Origin: Macrosoma leucophasiata
Lineage: Eukaryota; Arthropoda; Insecta; Lepidoptera; Hedylidae
Direction: 5' to 3'
Assembly (NCBI GenBank): GCA_036365455.1
Contig: JAWQUS010000002.1
Span: 8,308,001 to 8,372,000 of the forward strand
Length of the DNA stretch: 64,000 nucleotides
Part shown: in pieces, positions 44,300 to 54,979 of the stretch
Position numbering within the stretch: the first letter of the stretch is position 1
Layout: each line of letters starts with the position of its first letter
Position numbers and translations under genes: made by a program
Notes under the pieces: generated by a model
Database searches by the model: none
Seen by the model: only the letters and a program-made list of their open reading frames with translations
What the model was told of the DNA's origin: nothing

Positions 44300-46300
44300 A
44301 TTAGGTACGCATTTCATTATTAACATCTTATTTCATTGTTATACATGTGAACACGGTAGCAACTATACTCAATAACTTTTAACTTAGACCATTCATTCTG
44401 TAACAAGCTTTGTACCTTCAACATTAGTTGGCCGCATTAACTGTATCTATACCTAAGTAAATCTCGACCAGATCAATGATCTCTATAGATCGTGAGACGG
44501 CGCCGGCGCAGTGGGAGGAGGCTGGCTCGAAACACCTGCCGCCCAAGTACTATGGACCAGTGTCCGGTTCACAACGAAATGCATAATGCCTTAACTTCAA
44601 CTGTTATTTGTGGAAAAATAAACTGCACCGAGATTTAAATAAAGTCCCTTTTAAATGAAACACGCGCGCCGCGAAACGTTGTTTGGATCGTGACTTAATT
44701 CGTAGCCAACCTAGTCAGGGCACAAATCTCTCGGTAGATTATCTGTAGCTACTTTTACTGGGGGCACTGAGTTAAAGCTGCCGTTTTAATAGACCCTTTA
44801 CAATGCCACAGGGTTCTGAAGAAATATTCCGAGTATCTTAAAAACTTTAGCGCTTATAACTATTTATCGAACAGTGGTCTAAGGCTGCCATTAAAGTCTG
44901 GTTAGAACGGTTAGGTGATAGCACTCGTTTTGAAACATTTTAAATGAGGCCACGATTGTTTGTCAAACGAAAACTTTTTTCTCTTGAATTAACTTTCGTG
45001 GTTAAAATAGCTTAATCAAACTTTCTACAATATCAGCACTTCCTTCCGGGATATTAGACTAGATTTAAAATATTGGAGTTAATTAAAATATCTTATAGAA
45101 TTGACTTTAACTCTGCTTGCATTAATTAATGAATATATTGTCAATTTTTGATGTTCTACTTTTTTTTTAATCATCTTTGATTTACTTAGCATTCCTGGGT
45201 AAAATTAACAATTAAGCTGTGCTTCACAGTCTTTAAATTAATTATTTGATTAAGGGATAGGAAGACGAATAAAGTTATATATGTACTTATATTTATACAC
45301 CCACGAACACTTGTTTTTGTAGTCTCATGCAGTTAATAGAAGCGATGCTTAATTAAATTAACACCATGTTAACGGCTGCTACTATGGGATGAGAATGATT
45401 ATATTTTATTATTAAGTAGGTACCTATATGTACTGTTTTTTTCTTGTGTCGTCTCTTCTGTATGGTTTGGTGTACAATAATGAGTTACTCACATAAATTA
45501 AAAGTCAAGTTCAGTCACATTTTAATAATACTGTCACACTATATCTCGAGTGGATAGGCGGACGTCATTTCATAATTTATCACGGACAGGAAGCCATTGA
45601 TTCATTTCGCAAGTCATATTGCGAAAGTCTACCTTGCATTCAAATTCAATGAAAGCACTTCACCACCAACAATTTTTGACATTTAAAATATAACAAAAAG
45701 ATAAATTAAGTTTAAGCCGTAAAAGACAGATTTCGATTTATAAGATAAATAAAATTAAAATTGATAGACAATTATTCTGATATTGTGTTATGCGTTAATT
45801 AGGTATGAAGATTTAAATATATATCGATTGCAATGTTGTGGAACTATCTGTGGACGGAATACCAGTGCATCAATCTGGCTGGAATCGCAATTAACACCAT
45901 TTTTCAACAGTTATCTATAAAACTTTTTATAAATGTAGACAATTTACTCTTTAGCTATGATTCATTTAAAGGTCAATATGAAAGAAAGAAAGAAAGAACA
46001 TATTTTTATTTCGAATAGATCTTTACAGATACTTTGAAAACGTCAAAAAATCATATATTACCTAGAGTGAAAAACCATTACATATAGAAAAAGCAAAAAC
46101 ATATATTAATAGTAAATTAGAATTTAAAGTAAAATGTTTAAGTAAGTAATTTTTTTTAGTTAAAATATCATCATTATCACAAATTTTTCAATTCCTTAAA
46201 TGATGACAATGAATAAAAAGAAAAACTTATTCGTCAAGATCAAAGTTATTCACTTAGCAGAGTTCCAAGTGCAGTCACTACTGAGAAGAACTCCGCTACC
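44300..46300. other. Repeat-poor stretch
   Basis: 44480-44780 is GC-richer and single-copy (GAGACGGCGCCGGCGCAGTG). The remainder is AT-rich. A GAAAGAAAGAAAGAA run lies near 45980. No coding frame was recognised. Confidence 0.4.
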
Positions 46301-46370
46301 TAAAAACTCAGTAAGAGGTCTTTTAAATGAGAGCTTAAAAACTCAGAAAGACCTTTTTAAATGAGAGGTT
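46301..46370. repeat. Two-copy 35-bp tandem repeat
   Basis: TAAAAACTCAGTAAGAGGTC plus TTTTAAATGAGAGCT is followed by TAAAAACTCAGAAAGACCTT plus TTTAAATGAGAGGT. Both units are 35 bp with a few substitutions. Confidence 0.85.
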
Positions 46371-46545
46371 AAATAAGATAGGAGTTATGTTAACTAATAA
46401 ACCTACCTAGTTAAGATATACAACACAGCCTCTGACAGCGTTGAGAATAACCACGAACTCACCACATCCAATTCTTGGTTGAGTTTTATGATGACGATAA
46501 CGATTGGCAACATATATGGCTAAGTTGCTAGAGTAAAATCTGTTA

Positions 46546-46888
46546 TAAGTGAAATATTTGGATCTTGGGGCGTTTCGGTCCGCTCGTGTTTCGTCCCGCG
46601 GACCGAAACGCTTAACAATGCCTTCTGAATGGGTCGATTCGGTCCGCGGGACGAATCGCCCCATATTTTTATTATTATAGGACGATTCGTCCCGATATGA
46701 ATACCTGATTTGAAAGATTTAAGTACAGTTGGTGACAAAAAATAGAGAAATAAATAAAATGCAATGTATTATGATAAAATTTATATTTATTTATAATTAC
46801 CTACACAAAAATAAACTTAAACAAATAAATCAAATTAAATATCACACACACACACACACGCGCACACACACACACACACACACACACT

Positions 46889-46936
<48 letters not shown>

Positions 46937-47215
46937 ACATTAATCATATGTAGTTATGTGTATATGTAGTTCTTATTATCAATCACTTAAAAAAAACTCA
47001 AATAATTGGTGAACGAAAGTATTTTTTTGTATTCAACTGTACATGACAATATAATTGGACCGAATCTAACCATTTAAGAAGAACTCTTGGGCGATTCGGT
47101 CCACTTTCCATTTGTGGGCCGAATGTCTCCATGAATAAAATGCTTATAGGCGTTTCGGTCCGCGGGACGAAACACGAGCGGACCGAAACGCCCCAAGACC
47201 CAAATATTTTAGTGC
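46546..47215. mobile_element. Large inverted-repeat element with nested hairpins
   Basis: A 59-bp arm at 46553-46611 is complementary to 47150-47208 with one mismatch. Each arm contains its own hairpin: CGTTTCGGTCCGC and GCGGACCGAAACG around a 14-nt loop. Related words (CGATTCGGTCC, GGGACGAATCG) recur inside at 46635-46690 and 47091-47101, forming further partial palindromes, among them 46635-46658. The 538-bp interior holds the CA/GA microsatellite. Non-coding. The structure suggests a foldback transposon, but no target duplication is evident and I do not recognise the family. Confidence 0.85.
46843..46936. repeat. Compound (CA)n-(GA)n microsatellite
   Basis: Interrupted CA repeats from 46843 to about 46920 (with CGCG, TCACAT interruptions) are followed by (GA)n to 46936. 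It lies in the centre of the inverted-repeat element. The open frame that reads THTHTH through it is an artefact. Confidence 0.97.
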
Positions 47216-47219
47216 AAAC

Positions 47220-47510
47220 CTGAGACAGGATATACTTTATATTCACTCGATTCATAGAAGAGACTGCATTTTTGTTTAGAATATTCTTGTCTAGTCAATG
47301 GGTGTATAAATATGTAAATAGTAACATTGTCCGGTCATTGTGATTTATCTACACATTAAAGATATACATAGGAGCATAGGAATAACATAATATATAGGTA
47401 TTATAGTTAATGCATCTTTTAAACTTTTTGGAATATACCTAAGTTCGAATAACTCATTTGAATTACCCAAAAAATTGTATTTTTATTGAAGTTGCAGTTA
47501 GTGTAGAGTT
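47220..47510. other. No gene seen
   Basis: AT-rich spacer between the inverted-repeat element and a family A copy. Confidence 0.4.
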
Positions 47511-47512
47511 TT

Positions 47513-47655
47513 AAATAACCATCACAGAGACTTAACTGAGGTCTCAGAGGTGGTGCATCTGCATTTTGACTTCTGGCTTTTATGTGGATGCCTACAGGTT
47601 GCATTCATCACCTAACATCCATATACCTATAAGCCACGTTCGTTACGTAAAAAAT
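47513..47655 (+). repeat. Family A repeat, 5'-truncated older copy
   Basis: TAACCATCACAGAGACTTAA, GAGGTCTCAGAGGTGGTGCA, GCATTTTGACTTCTGGCTTT, GCATTCATCACCTAACATCC and GCCACGTTCGTTACGTAAAAA are in family order. It has the ATCACAGAG (older) subfamily variant. Confidence 0.82.
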
Positions 47656-47659
47656 ACTT

Positions 47660-49130
47660 ACTAATACGTGTACGCATAGGCGTAGGTTTGATAATGACGT
47701 GTTTCAAGAAATAATACAATATATGTTTTAAAGACAACATTGTTGCTCCTGAGACCAGTGGTTCTCAGAACTAACGCTTTCGGAGGCTACATGGTTTTGT
47801 AAATTACTGTTTGGATCCTTATTATACCACTTACTACTTACGCAGACCGTAAGAAGCCTTTCAATTACAAAATTGAACAGATTTTTACTTATTTGAGAAT
47901 TATTTACGTTAAATTTTATTTGTGTATTGTAGAATTTTAATTCCTCTGGTACATATAATATTAAACAAATGTAAGATTGAATAATTAATATTGCACAGAT
48001 TCAATATGCATATGAGTTATATATAACCTTGACACGTCTGGTCCAGTTATTGATAAGCCAAGTAATACATCGATTTCCTGGCATTTAATGAAAATATATA
48101 AACTAAATATATCAATACTAGCTAATATTCTCACACAATTTTGAAAGCATTAATGAAGGTCAATTGCTTAGAGGGGTTATTTATACGCAATTGTTAAATT
48201 TCATAACTATATTAGATAGAAATGTAAACAGAAGATTAGTATTTATGAAAAAAAAAATCTGTGGTGTAACATAACATACAATACATTGATATTTAAAAGA
48301 TGTGATAACAACTCTACCTGCCGATGGTAGAGTTGGAGGAACTAAAGAGCGTAGTCACCTTCACATTATATTTTTTGTAAAACTGTTATAATTCCTAAAG
48401 TTGCATGCCCAATTAATTAAAATTGATCCCAATCGATAGTCCATTGAGTAAAGCTGACGTGTAGTCGGTTGCAATAAATATTTTGTTTGAAATTAAGTTT
48501 TTATTTCATGTCGCGCTTATTTTCATATAAGTGTACAAAATGTTGGTTGTTATTGTTAACAATTTTAATATTGTTCAGTGAAAACTTATTGAATTAAATG
48601 TTAATAATATAAAAGAAAAAAATGACCTATAAAATTTGACTAAACGATGGTTTACTTTTCGTTGGCAAAATGGATAGATCTGTATCTGGCGTGTAAAAAT
48701 ACATTTAAAAAATACAGAATACGGAATCAGTATAGTGTGCAATTTGCCCACAAATATTATCTCTTATAGGTTCTTCAACAAGCGTTTTATTAAAACATTT
48801 AAATAAAGTACCTACTTATAATAAAGATCGAAAAACAGAACTTTACGTGCGAAAAAGAAGTGCCTTTGACATCGTTTCCTCAACCTGAATCAGAACAAAG
48901 TTTAAGCCTAGTTCCAAAAAGACCGCGGGTAACATTTTTTTTCTATCTTCTTCAAAAATTTCCGAATTTGTTGCACGCTTGGTTGCACAAGACGGAATTT
49001 CCACTCGAACTAATTTAACTGTGTGATTGATTGTATTTAAGTTAAGGAGACTTTTTGACATACCTACTACACACACCCTTTCGTAATATAAAACATAATC
49101 ATAAGAAAATCGTATCCTTTTCTGTAAAAA
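47660..49130. other. No gene assigned
   Basis: AT-rich. CTCTACCTGCCGATGGTAGA and GTTGGAGGAACTAAAGAGCG near 48315-48355 may be a very old family A head. A 109-codon minus frame (48843-49172) has no recognised domain. Confidence 0.4.
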
Positions 49131-49135
49131 TTGTA

Positions 49136-49226
49136 AATACCCGGGTACAAGGGTATATCCGGGTATATGCAAAAATAATACCCGATACCCGGGTATTAAA
49201 AAATGTCGGGTATGGGAAAACCCTAA
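49136..49226. repeat. Cluster of CCCGGGTA / TACCCGGGTA words
   Basis: Seven or more variants of ACCCGGGTA occur in 90 bp (ATACCCGGGTACAAGGGTAT, CCGGGTATATGC, CCCGATACCCGGGTATTAAA, GTCGGGTATGGG). The sequence ends GGGAAAACCCTA. Several are self-complementary. It may be a MITE terminus rich in subterminal motifs, such as a hAT-type element. It lies directly upstream of the MINE-2-like element. Confidence 0.6.
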
Positions 49227-49257
49227 TATATAGATAGAAAAAGTTAAGACTGCTTTT

Positions 49258-49818
49258 AACCGCTTTTAAACTTTTTTCTATGTGTGTATTCCACGTGCGT
49301 GTTGGGCCACGCACAATGTAGGGTTCCGTTTTCAACACATTTTTTTCAGTTGGTCGAGTGTTACTCGTTAACTTGTAGATCCTTCATAGCTGTGACAGTT
49401 TTCCTTTCAAATTCGTTACCTATAAACATTATTACCATGATTTTTTTTCAGACGTCCTAATACCATTGTTTGGCAGAGGGGAATACAATACAAACTAGAA
49501 TACAAACGATTTTTTTAATCGAGAAATGTTTTAGCCATTTTCCTGTTCGATGTCCGATGTTTTTCAAAGACCTATCCAATGATCACACTATACATTGCAT
49601 GAGAAAAACAAATTCACGCCCACTTTACAGAGAAAGTACCCTGAAAACAGGTTTTTCCAAATTTTATCATACCACTTTGTCGGTGTCATACCTATATTTA
49701 TGCAAAATTATAGCTTTGTAGCTCTAATAGTCGCCGCGCTAAGCTGTGGATAGACGGACGGAAGGACATGGCGAAACTATAAAGGGGGTTCCATAGGAGT
49801 ATGCTACGGAACGCTAAA
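49258..49818 (-). mobile_element. MINE-2-like MITE, near complete
   Basis: Read on the minus strand it begins TTTTAGCGTTCCGTAGCATA, then CTCCTATGGAACCCCC, TTTATAGTTTCGCCATGTCC and a degraded GTCC/GTCT run (CTTCCGTCCGTCTATCCAC). The far end carries GAAAACGGAACCCTACATTG and GTGCGTGGCCCAACACGCAC. Both subterminal repeats (AGGGTTCCGT-type) are present, giving an element of about 560 bp. A plus-strand 83-codon frame inside is not recognisable. Confidence 0.75.
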
Positions 49819-49821
49819 AAC

Positions 49822-50292
49822 GAGTAGACCTAAGTTTTTAAAGAGGAACAATAATACAAAGAAATATTATAAGTCGGTCGGACAAACGCGGAGAGTCGTG
49901 GCGATCGAACCACAGATAACTCGTATATAATGATCCGATCGACTACTTGGATCCTATCACACAGATATCTAATCATATCGAGTTTAAATTACGGCGGGTT
50001 CGAATTCGCTATTCGTATATTAATTTAATTGTGCAACTGCATTCTTGGGTAGGATTGCTAACGTTAAATAATTATGTATACGATACATTGATGTTTGCAT
50101 ATAGAACAACAACCTTTGTATTCACTGACTGTAAGTACAGTCAGAGAACGCTCTGGTCTTTCCAAAACAATCAGATACCAATAGATTTTATTACCACTGC
50201 AAAAACTTTTTTTGCAAATGTTTTCCCGTTCTACCGGACTTTTCCGTTAATTCCATTTTGATAGATTCACAAAACATAAACTAAAAAAAAAA
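49822..50292. other. No gene assigned
   Basis: A 104-codon plus frame at 49947-50261 has no recognisable features. No repeat was identified. Confidence 0.35.
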
Positions 50293-50295
50293 GGG

Positions 50296-50376
50296 TACAT
50301 ATGCAAGGCAACGCATCTTGACACCCCTGAGACCTCAGTTATTATGTCACTGTGATAGCTATTACGAGGCCATACA
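50296..50376 (-). repeat. Family A fragment, middle segment of the older subfamily
   Basis: GGCAACGCATCTTGACACCC, CTGAGACCTCAGTTATTATG and GATAGCTATTACGAGGCCAT match family A on the minus strand. Confidence 0.65.
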
Positions 50377-50379
50377 AAC

Positions 50380-50656
50380 TTTTATTTATTTCATGCTATG
50401 ATGGTGGCAAACAACCATGAAGTTTGTATGGATGGTAGGTGAATATTGTAGCTTTTATACATCGACACAAGAAAGTGCAAATTCGTTGTCACTCCTGAGG
50501 CCTCAGTTATTTTGCCTGTGATAGTTATTACGGAGCCATTAGACATTACCGTCTAATCAGAACGTGTTAGTGCTGAACACTACTATTTGTTTAAGTAAGT
50601 TGTAAGCTGAGGTTTTACGCCTTGGAAACTCCAACACTGGAACTCTACTACCAGTA
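50380..50656 (-). repeat. Family A repeat, full-length older copy
   Basis: From TTTATTTATTTCATGCTATG and GGTGGCAAACAACCATGAAG through TCACTCCTGAGGCCTCAG and GATAGTTATTACGGAGCCAT to the head ACACTGGAACTCTACTACCA. All blocks are present but diverged. Confidence 0.8.
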
Positions 50657-50687
50657 GTTCAAAGTAAATAGATATATGTATATCTGT

Positions 50688-50709
50688 AGTTTTAGTATAT
50701 ACTAAAACT
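50688..50709. repeat. Perfect 22-bp palindrome
   Basis: The sequence reads the same on both strands: 11-bp half AGTTTTAGTAT and its complement with no spacer. It could be a protein-binding site or chance AT-rich symmetry. Confidence 0.9.
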
Positions 50710-50817
50710 CCCCATCGAAGTGCATGTACAACTAAAGACGAAATGATAACAGAGTTTTTCTTCGGTATTTTAATCTAATTCTCAGAATATTAACGCAATA
50801 CATATCAACTCTTGATT

Positions 50818-50870
50818 AGCTCCGGACTCGAACCCCGGACCATTTTTTCTCCGAATGCGACCACGATACT
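50818..50870 (-). repeat. tRNA-like box B remnant, possible SINE head
   Basis: On the minus strand GGTCCGGGGTTCGAGTCCGG contains a box B-like GGTTCGAGTCC in a T-arm context. No matching box A is seen at tRNA distance. Confidence 0.4.
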
Positions 50871-51167
50871 CGTACGCGCCCTTTGATCTTCGCCGTCAAA
50901 GACACCGCTTTCTTATCTCGTGTGAGACCGATTTTGTTCTAACAAGTGACAATAATGGTCTTTGTAGTTGATAAATATGGTTTTCCGTACTTCCCGTGTC
51001 TAAGTGCAAACTGTTTGTTTGTATGTTTTAGTAAAATAGTGATGTATTAAAATGGTTTGTTTAAAAAAATTGTGAATATAGTAATTATGTGATTTAATGC
51101 AGCGTTCATTTTCTATATAATCTACTTCCTATCCAGTGAAATATCACTCTTTGTTCAATAACTTCTC

Positions 51168-51402
51168 ACTGGTGATAGAGCTCTAGTGTCGGAGCTCGAG
51201 GGCTTAGGCACCACCGCATTACCTAATCTAACGTAGGGCTCCGTAATTTCTATCGCGGAGAAGAAATATCTGAAACCTCAGGGGTGGCAACGTATCTGCA
51301 TTTTAACCTACAGTTTTTATGTAGATGTTTATAGGCAGCAGTCATCACTTGACATTCATGTGAACTGCATGCTTGTTTTCCAATATCATTACATGTGAAA
51401 AA
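51168..51402 (+). repeat. Family A repeat with internal deletion
   Basis: The head CACTGGTGATAGAGCTCTAG runs to CACCACCGCATTACCTAATC, then skips the AAATGGTAGTGTTCAGC block to GGGCTCCGTAATTTCTATCG. It resumes at AACCTCAGGGGTGGCAACGT and ends at CATTACATGTGAAAAAA. Confidence 0.85.
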
Positions 51403-51484
51403 ATCCTACAAAGATTGGAATATACACACTAATCAAGGCAAGTTTCCTTTTATCTCGCCCAAACTTTTTACTACTTTTTACAGT

Positions 51485-51625
51485 GATGAAGCTCGGTAGC
51501 CACCGCATTACCTCATAAATCCGCCACCAAATGATAGTGCTCAGCGCTATCGTGTTCCAGTTAGATGATAAACTACTTCGTATATTTCTGGCACAAAAGT
51601 AAAGCATTTTAGGCATCAGAGTGAT
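51485..51625 (+). repeat. Family A fragment, head half
   Basis: GTGATGAAGCTCGGTAGCCA, CCGCATTACCTCATAAATCC, ATGATAGTGCTCAGCGCTAT and TTTCTGGCACAAAAGTAAAG match. The 3' half is absent. Confidence 0.75.
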
Positions 51626-51767
51626 GATGATGCTCAACAGTGTATGCAAGAAGATAAAGCGGCTCAAGTCCCCTACCTCCCCAATATCCCAATATCATAC
51701 AAGTGCAGTAGGTACAGTCATGACAAGTCTTTTAGTTTAGTATTTTAGTGTTTACCATGATAAAACT

Positions 51768-51948
51768 TTTTGGCCCCGTAATAGCTATCACAGAGACATG
51801 ACAAGTTAGGTCTCAGGGGTGGCAACGGATCTGTATTTTGATCGCTGGTTTTCATGTACTTAGATGTCTATAGGCTGCAGTTATCACTCAATATCAATGG
51901 AAGCTGCATGCTTTTTTGACACCTTCCAGACCATAAAAAAAACCTTTT
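51768..51948 (+). repeat. Family A repeat, 5'-truncated older copy
   Basis: It begins TTTTTGGCCCCGTAATAGCT and ATCACAGAGACATGACAAGT, continues AGGTCTCAGGGGTGGCAACG and TAGGCTGCAGTTATCACTCA, and ends CCTTCCAGACCATAAAAAAAA. Third consecutive plus-strand copy. Confidence 0.83.
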
Positions 51949-51951
51949 TTG

Positions 51952-52268
51952 TGTAGTAGAAGTTTTGCTTGTTCCTTAAAATTCTGATCATCGCCCTTGA
52001 GACTTAAGCCTAATTAAAATTCTGGATTCGCCACTTTAGATAGATATCTAAAGCCGTATTAATAAGTTAAAATAAATGATCGTATTTGTGGTAAGCCATT
52101 TTGCTTTTCTCTTTTATACCATAAAAAACGCTGTTAAAATGTGTATGCTGTGATATACCTAAGTAAATATATGATATTTTATACAATCGGAAACACGGAG
52201 AATCGTCCGAGTGCGATATAGTCAAAGTAACATCATTCATGTTGTCCTACTGTTAATACGAGAATTCT
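51952..52268. other. No gene seen
   Basis: AT-rich spacer. Confidence 0.4.
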
Positions 52269-52269
52269 A

Positions 52270-52395
52270 TTTTGACAGTAACGACGAAATGGCGGTCGGG
52301 CAGCGGGAGCTTGTTATTTAATTAGAGCCGCATTAATTTCGTAACAGCCACTTCCGCCGCGGGGGCGAGTCTAGACGAAGATCGAGTTTCATATT
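52270..52395. other. GC-rich patch with TAATTA/ATTAAT words
   Basis: ATGGCGGTCGGGCAGCGGGA is followed by TTTAATTAGAGCCGCATTAA and then CACTTCCGCCGCGGGGGCGA. Homeodomain-type AT cores inside GC-rich unique DNA are seen in insect enhancers. This is suggestive only. Confidence 0.25.
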
Positions 52396-52540
52396 CGCTG
52401 TCACAAAATATGAACACTATTGTTAAAATATTGTTCGTAAAATTAATTTTAAAAGTTCGCATTGTTTTTGCTGTTGTTGGAGTTTAAGGGTGTCGTCGGG
52501 AGGTTACAATAAGAGCTTGCTAAAATCAATTTGCCACAGC

Positions 52541-52782
52541 TCATGAAGTGGCAAACAAGCATACAGTTTATGTTGATGGTAAGTGAATATTGTAGTCTAG
52601 AAACATCTACATAAAAACCTGTGATTTTAATGTACATGCATTACCACTCCTGTGGTCTAAGTCCTTATACCTCTGTGCCAGAAATTACAGCGACCATCTA
52701 CGCTACGATTTAGCGGAAATTTGATTAGGTAATGCGGCGGGGCCTAAGCCAACGAACTCTGTTACTGGAGCTCTACCACCAT
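52541..52782 (-). repeat. Family A repeat, nearly full-length, internally deleted
   Basis: GAAGTGGCAAACAAGCATAC, ATTACCACTCCTGTGGTCTA, GATTTAGCGGAAATTTGATT and a head reading ACTGGAGCTCTACCACCAT. The ACCTGACCGGAACACGATAG block is mostly missing. Confidence 0.83.
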
Positions 52783-52784
52783 GA

Positions 52785-53415
52785 TACTTCTTCTTTAGCG
52801 GTTTAATGACATATTAGTAGCCATTAGTAGCACATTTTTCATGGAGGTGCGCTACCTTCAGTGTAGAGTCGAGCAAAGCCAAGGAACTCAAGCCTTTCCT
52901 TTCAAGAAAATGCAGGTTTGGAAATGTGTTAATTTGAGTCAATCAGATTTAAAACCTAATACTTCACAAAATAAAAGTACAGTCCGTCCAACGAAGGATG
53001 GACTAAACATACACACATGCATACATAATTTGTTAGTGTAAGCAAGGTCAGTATGGAACAATTCGCCTCATGTCCCGTTCCGTTCCAAAAACTACGGCAA
53101 TTATGCCACTTTGTACAACCTCGCTTGACTTACTCATGCCTAGACTATTTACTGTTTTATTGTGCACACAAAATAATAATTTAACATCATAGTCACCACA
53201 GCGATGGCATATGGATAAAAACAACTGTGAATTGTATGGTGGAATCGAAACATTTTAAAATATCGTCGTCAATATGCGTTTTCGTACAAACGAAAGTAAA
53301 ATAGATTTTTTTAAAAGTTAATTTTATTGTAAACATTTTTGTCACTTAAAGTTTGTCTATCTCATACGATTCAATTCCACTTTTCTCAATTTTCGTATCT
53401 TTTAATCCCGTTTGC
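52785..53415. other. No gene assigned
   Basis: A 66-codon frame at 52841-53041 is unremarkable. No repeat was recognised. Confidence 0.4.
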
Positions 53416-53416
53416 A

Positions 53417-53609
53417 AGTAATCTTAATATATATAAATCTCGTGTCACAATGTTTGTCCTCAATGGACTCCTAAACCACTTAACCGATTATAATAAAAAT
53501 CGCACACCATGTGCAGTTCGATCCAACTTGAGAGATAGGATAGCTTACATTACGCTATGACTAATAGGAGCAGAGCAGCGCGGGCGAAGCCGGGGCGGGC
53601 CGCTAGTTT
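53417..53609 (-). repeat. Family C2 repeat (GCTAGT end)
   Basis: On the minus strand the head is ACTAGCGGCCCGCCCCGGCT and then TCGCCCGCGC. The interior has ACCACTTAACCGATTATAAT (plus sense) and GCACACCATGTGCAGTTCGA. The 3' end is the TATATATAT-type tail. It pairs with the forward relative at 22296-22548. Confidence 0.82.
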
Positions 53610-53611
53610 TC

Positions 53612-53998
53612 ATATGAAATGACAAAAACTAGTGACTCCATACCTATTCAACAGACCTGAGATACTAACCCATGAAAGAAACGTAAACGTTTAGAAAGAT
53701 AAGAAGTGGAAATGAGCGGACTAGACAAGGTTATATATATATATAATATTATTCAATGTATTTTATTTGTTTTTGCAATATCAATTATACTGTAACTTGA
53801 CCAAGACAAAATATAAATAAGTGCATTTATACGAAAAATCATGTCATATTTATTTAGATAAATAAGCTGCATCAAGTGGTGTTAAAGTATCGATAAATAA
53901 AATTACGGAATCAAAATTAAAAATGTAGACTAGATATAAATCATAAACCATAAATATGACAAGCGTTCCGGAAATGCAAACGGGCGCGCGCGCAAGCC
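53612..53998. other. No gene seen
   Basis: AT-rich with a TATATATATATA run near 53733-53746. Confidence 0.4.
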
Positions 53999-53999
53999 G

Positions 54000-54311
54000 G
54001 ACGTGCGTTCGGGCAAGTGGGTCAGTTTATTTCTGTTTTGGCGGGAACCTGGCCGGAAGCGCCGCCATTGTGGATGCGCTGGGAAGCCCGGAAAAACACT
54101 CCTCGCCTTTCTAGCTAATGAAATCTTACACGACGGACGGAACGACCGAACAGTAGCAAAGTATCATGATCCCCGATGCCCGCAAACTCACAAACCGCAT
54201 CCAATCCCCTTTGACGCCACACTTTTCTTAGGAAGTAAATGTAGCCGGCCATTTCCAAAGTTAATTCGGTTCACGGTTCCCGAAACAAAATTTGTATGCG
54301 AGGAAATGTAG
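54000..54311 (+). promoter_or_regulatory. GC-rich single-copy block with E2F-like and YY1/Pho-like motifs
   Basis: TTTTGGCGGGAA (54036-54047) matches the classical E2F site. GCCGCCAT (54061-54068) matches the reverse YY1/Pho core. GTCAGTTT (54021-54028) resembles the arthropod initiator. A 102-codon plus-strand frame (54003-54311) overlaps, with no recognised domain; it is Lys/Arg/His/Cys-rich at the start. It reads more like a promoter with a 5' exon than a protein, but neither is proven. Confidence 0.3.
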
Positions 54312-54314
54312 CGA

Positions 54315-54718
54315 TTTAATGTTAAAGCATTTCTTAATGTAAACAGGATGCGGTGTTAAAGTTCTTGTTGTTTATTTTTTATCACTACATTTACAATATT
54401 CACAGAAATCAATTATTTGTTTTAATGGACGTTCGTATTCCATGGAAATTAAAATCATTGTATTCGGGTATGAGGGTCAAATTGACCGGCCCGTAGTTTG
54501 ATGCGGGCGTTCGCAACGTTGGCGCTCCTCGCAAAGGACCCAAAAGGACTCTCAATTAGAATTAATTAAAGACAATTTAGCAATCCCAGAAAATAAATGG
54601 CCACTTCACAATAAATCATATTAATTTATTATTCTTGTGATTTCATTTGAATTAGGCAGGCACAATTAAACTTTTGATGCTACGTCGTAGCAATTTTAAA
54701 GCTAGAATTTAAAATGTT
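54315..54718. other. No gene seen
   Basis: Single-copy spacer with a small GC-rich part (GATGCGGGCGTTCGCAACGT at 54500). Confidence 0.4.
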
Positions 54719-54719
54719 C

Positions 54720-54978
54720 ATCTATACAAATAAATAAAATTGGAGTGTCTGTTTGCAATATAAAAATAACCACTTTTTACCACTGTCTGTCTGCCTGTTT
54801 ATTGGGGCTAATCTCGGGAACGGCTCTACCGATTTTGACGGGACTTTCACTGGCAGATAACTTATGGAATAAGGAGTAACTAAGGCTACTTTAATACTAG
54901 CTGCGCCCACGATTTCGTCTGGGTAGATACTGAACAATCATAAATTCTCACGCGGACGAAGATGCGGGCACAGCTAGT
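54720..54978 (-). repeat. Family B repeat, internally deleted copy
   Basis: The tail starts TCTATACAAATAAATAAAAT. The ATGCATATGTATACACGGTA block is deleted and the GTCT run reduced to CTGTCTGTCTGCCTG. The rest follows the family: GACGGGACTTTCACTGGCAG and the palindromic head ending GATGCGGGCACAGCTAGT. Confidence 0.92.
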
Positions 54979-54979
54979 C

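Noticed and set aside
46729..46953. Open frame with a His/Thr repeat
   Set aside because: It is a translation of the CA microsatellite.
48843..49172. 109-codon minus-strand open frame
   Set aside because: Unremarkable composition, no domain, and its start overlaps the ACCCGGGTA repeat cluster.
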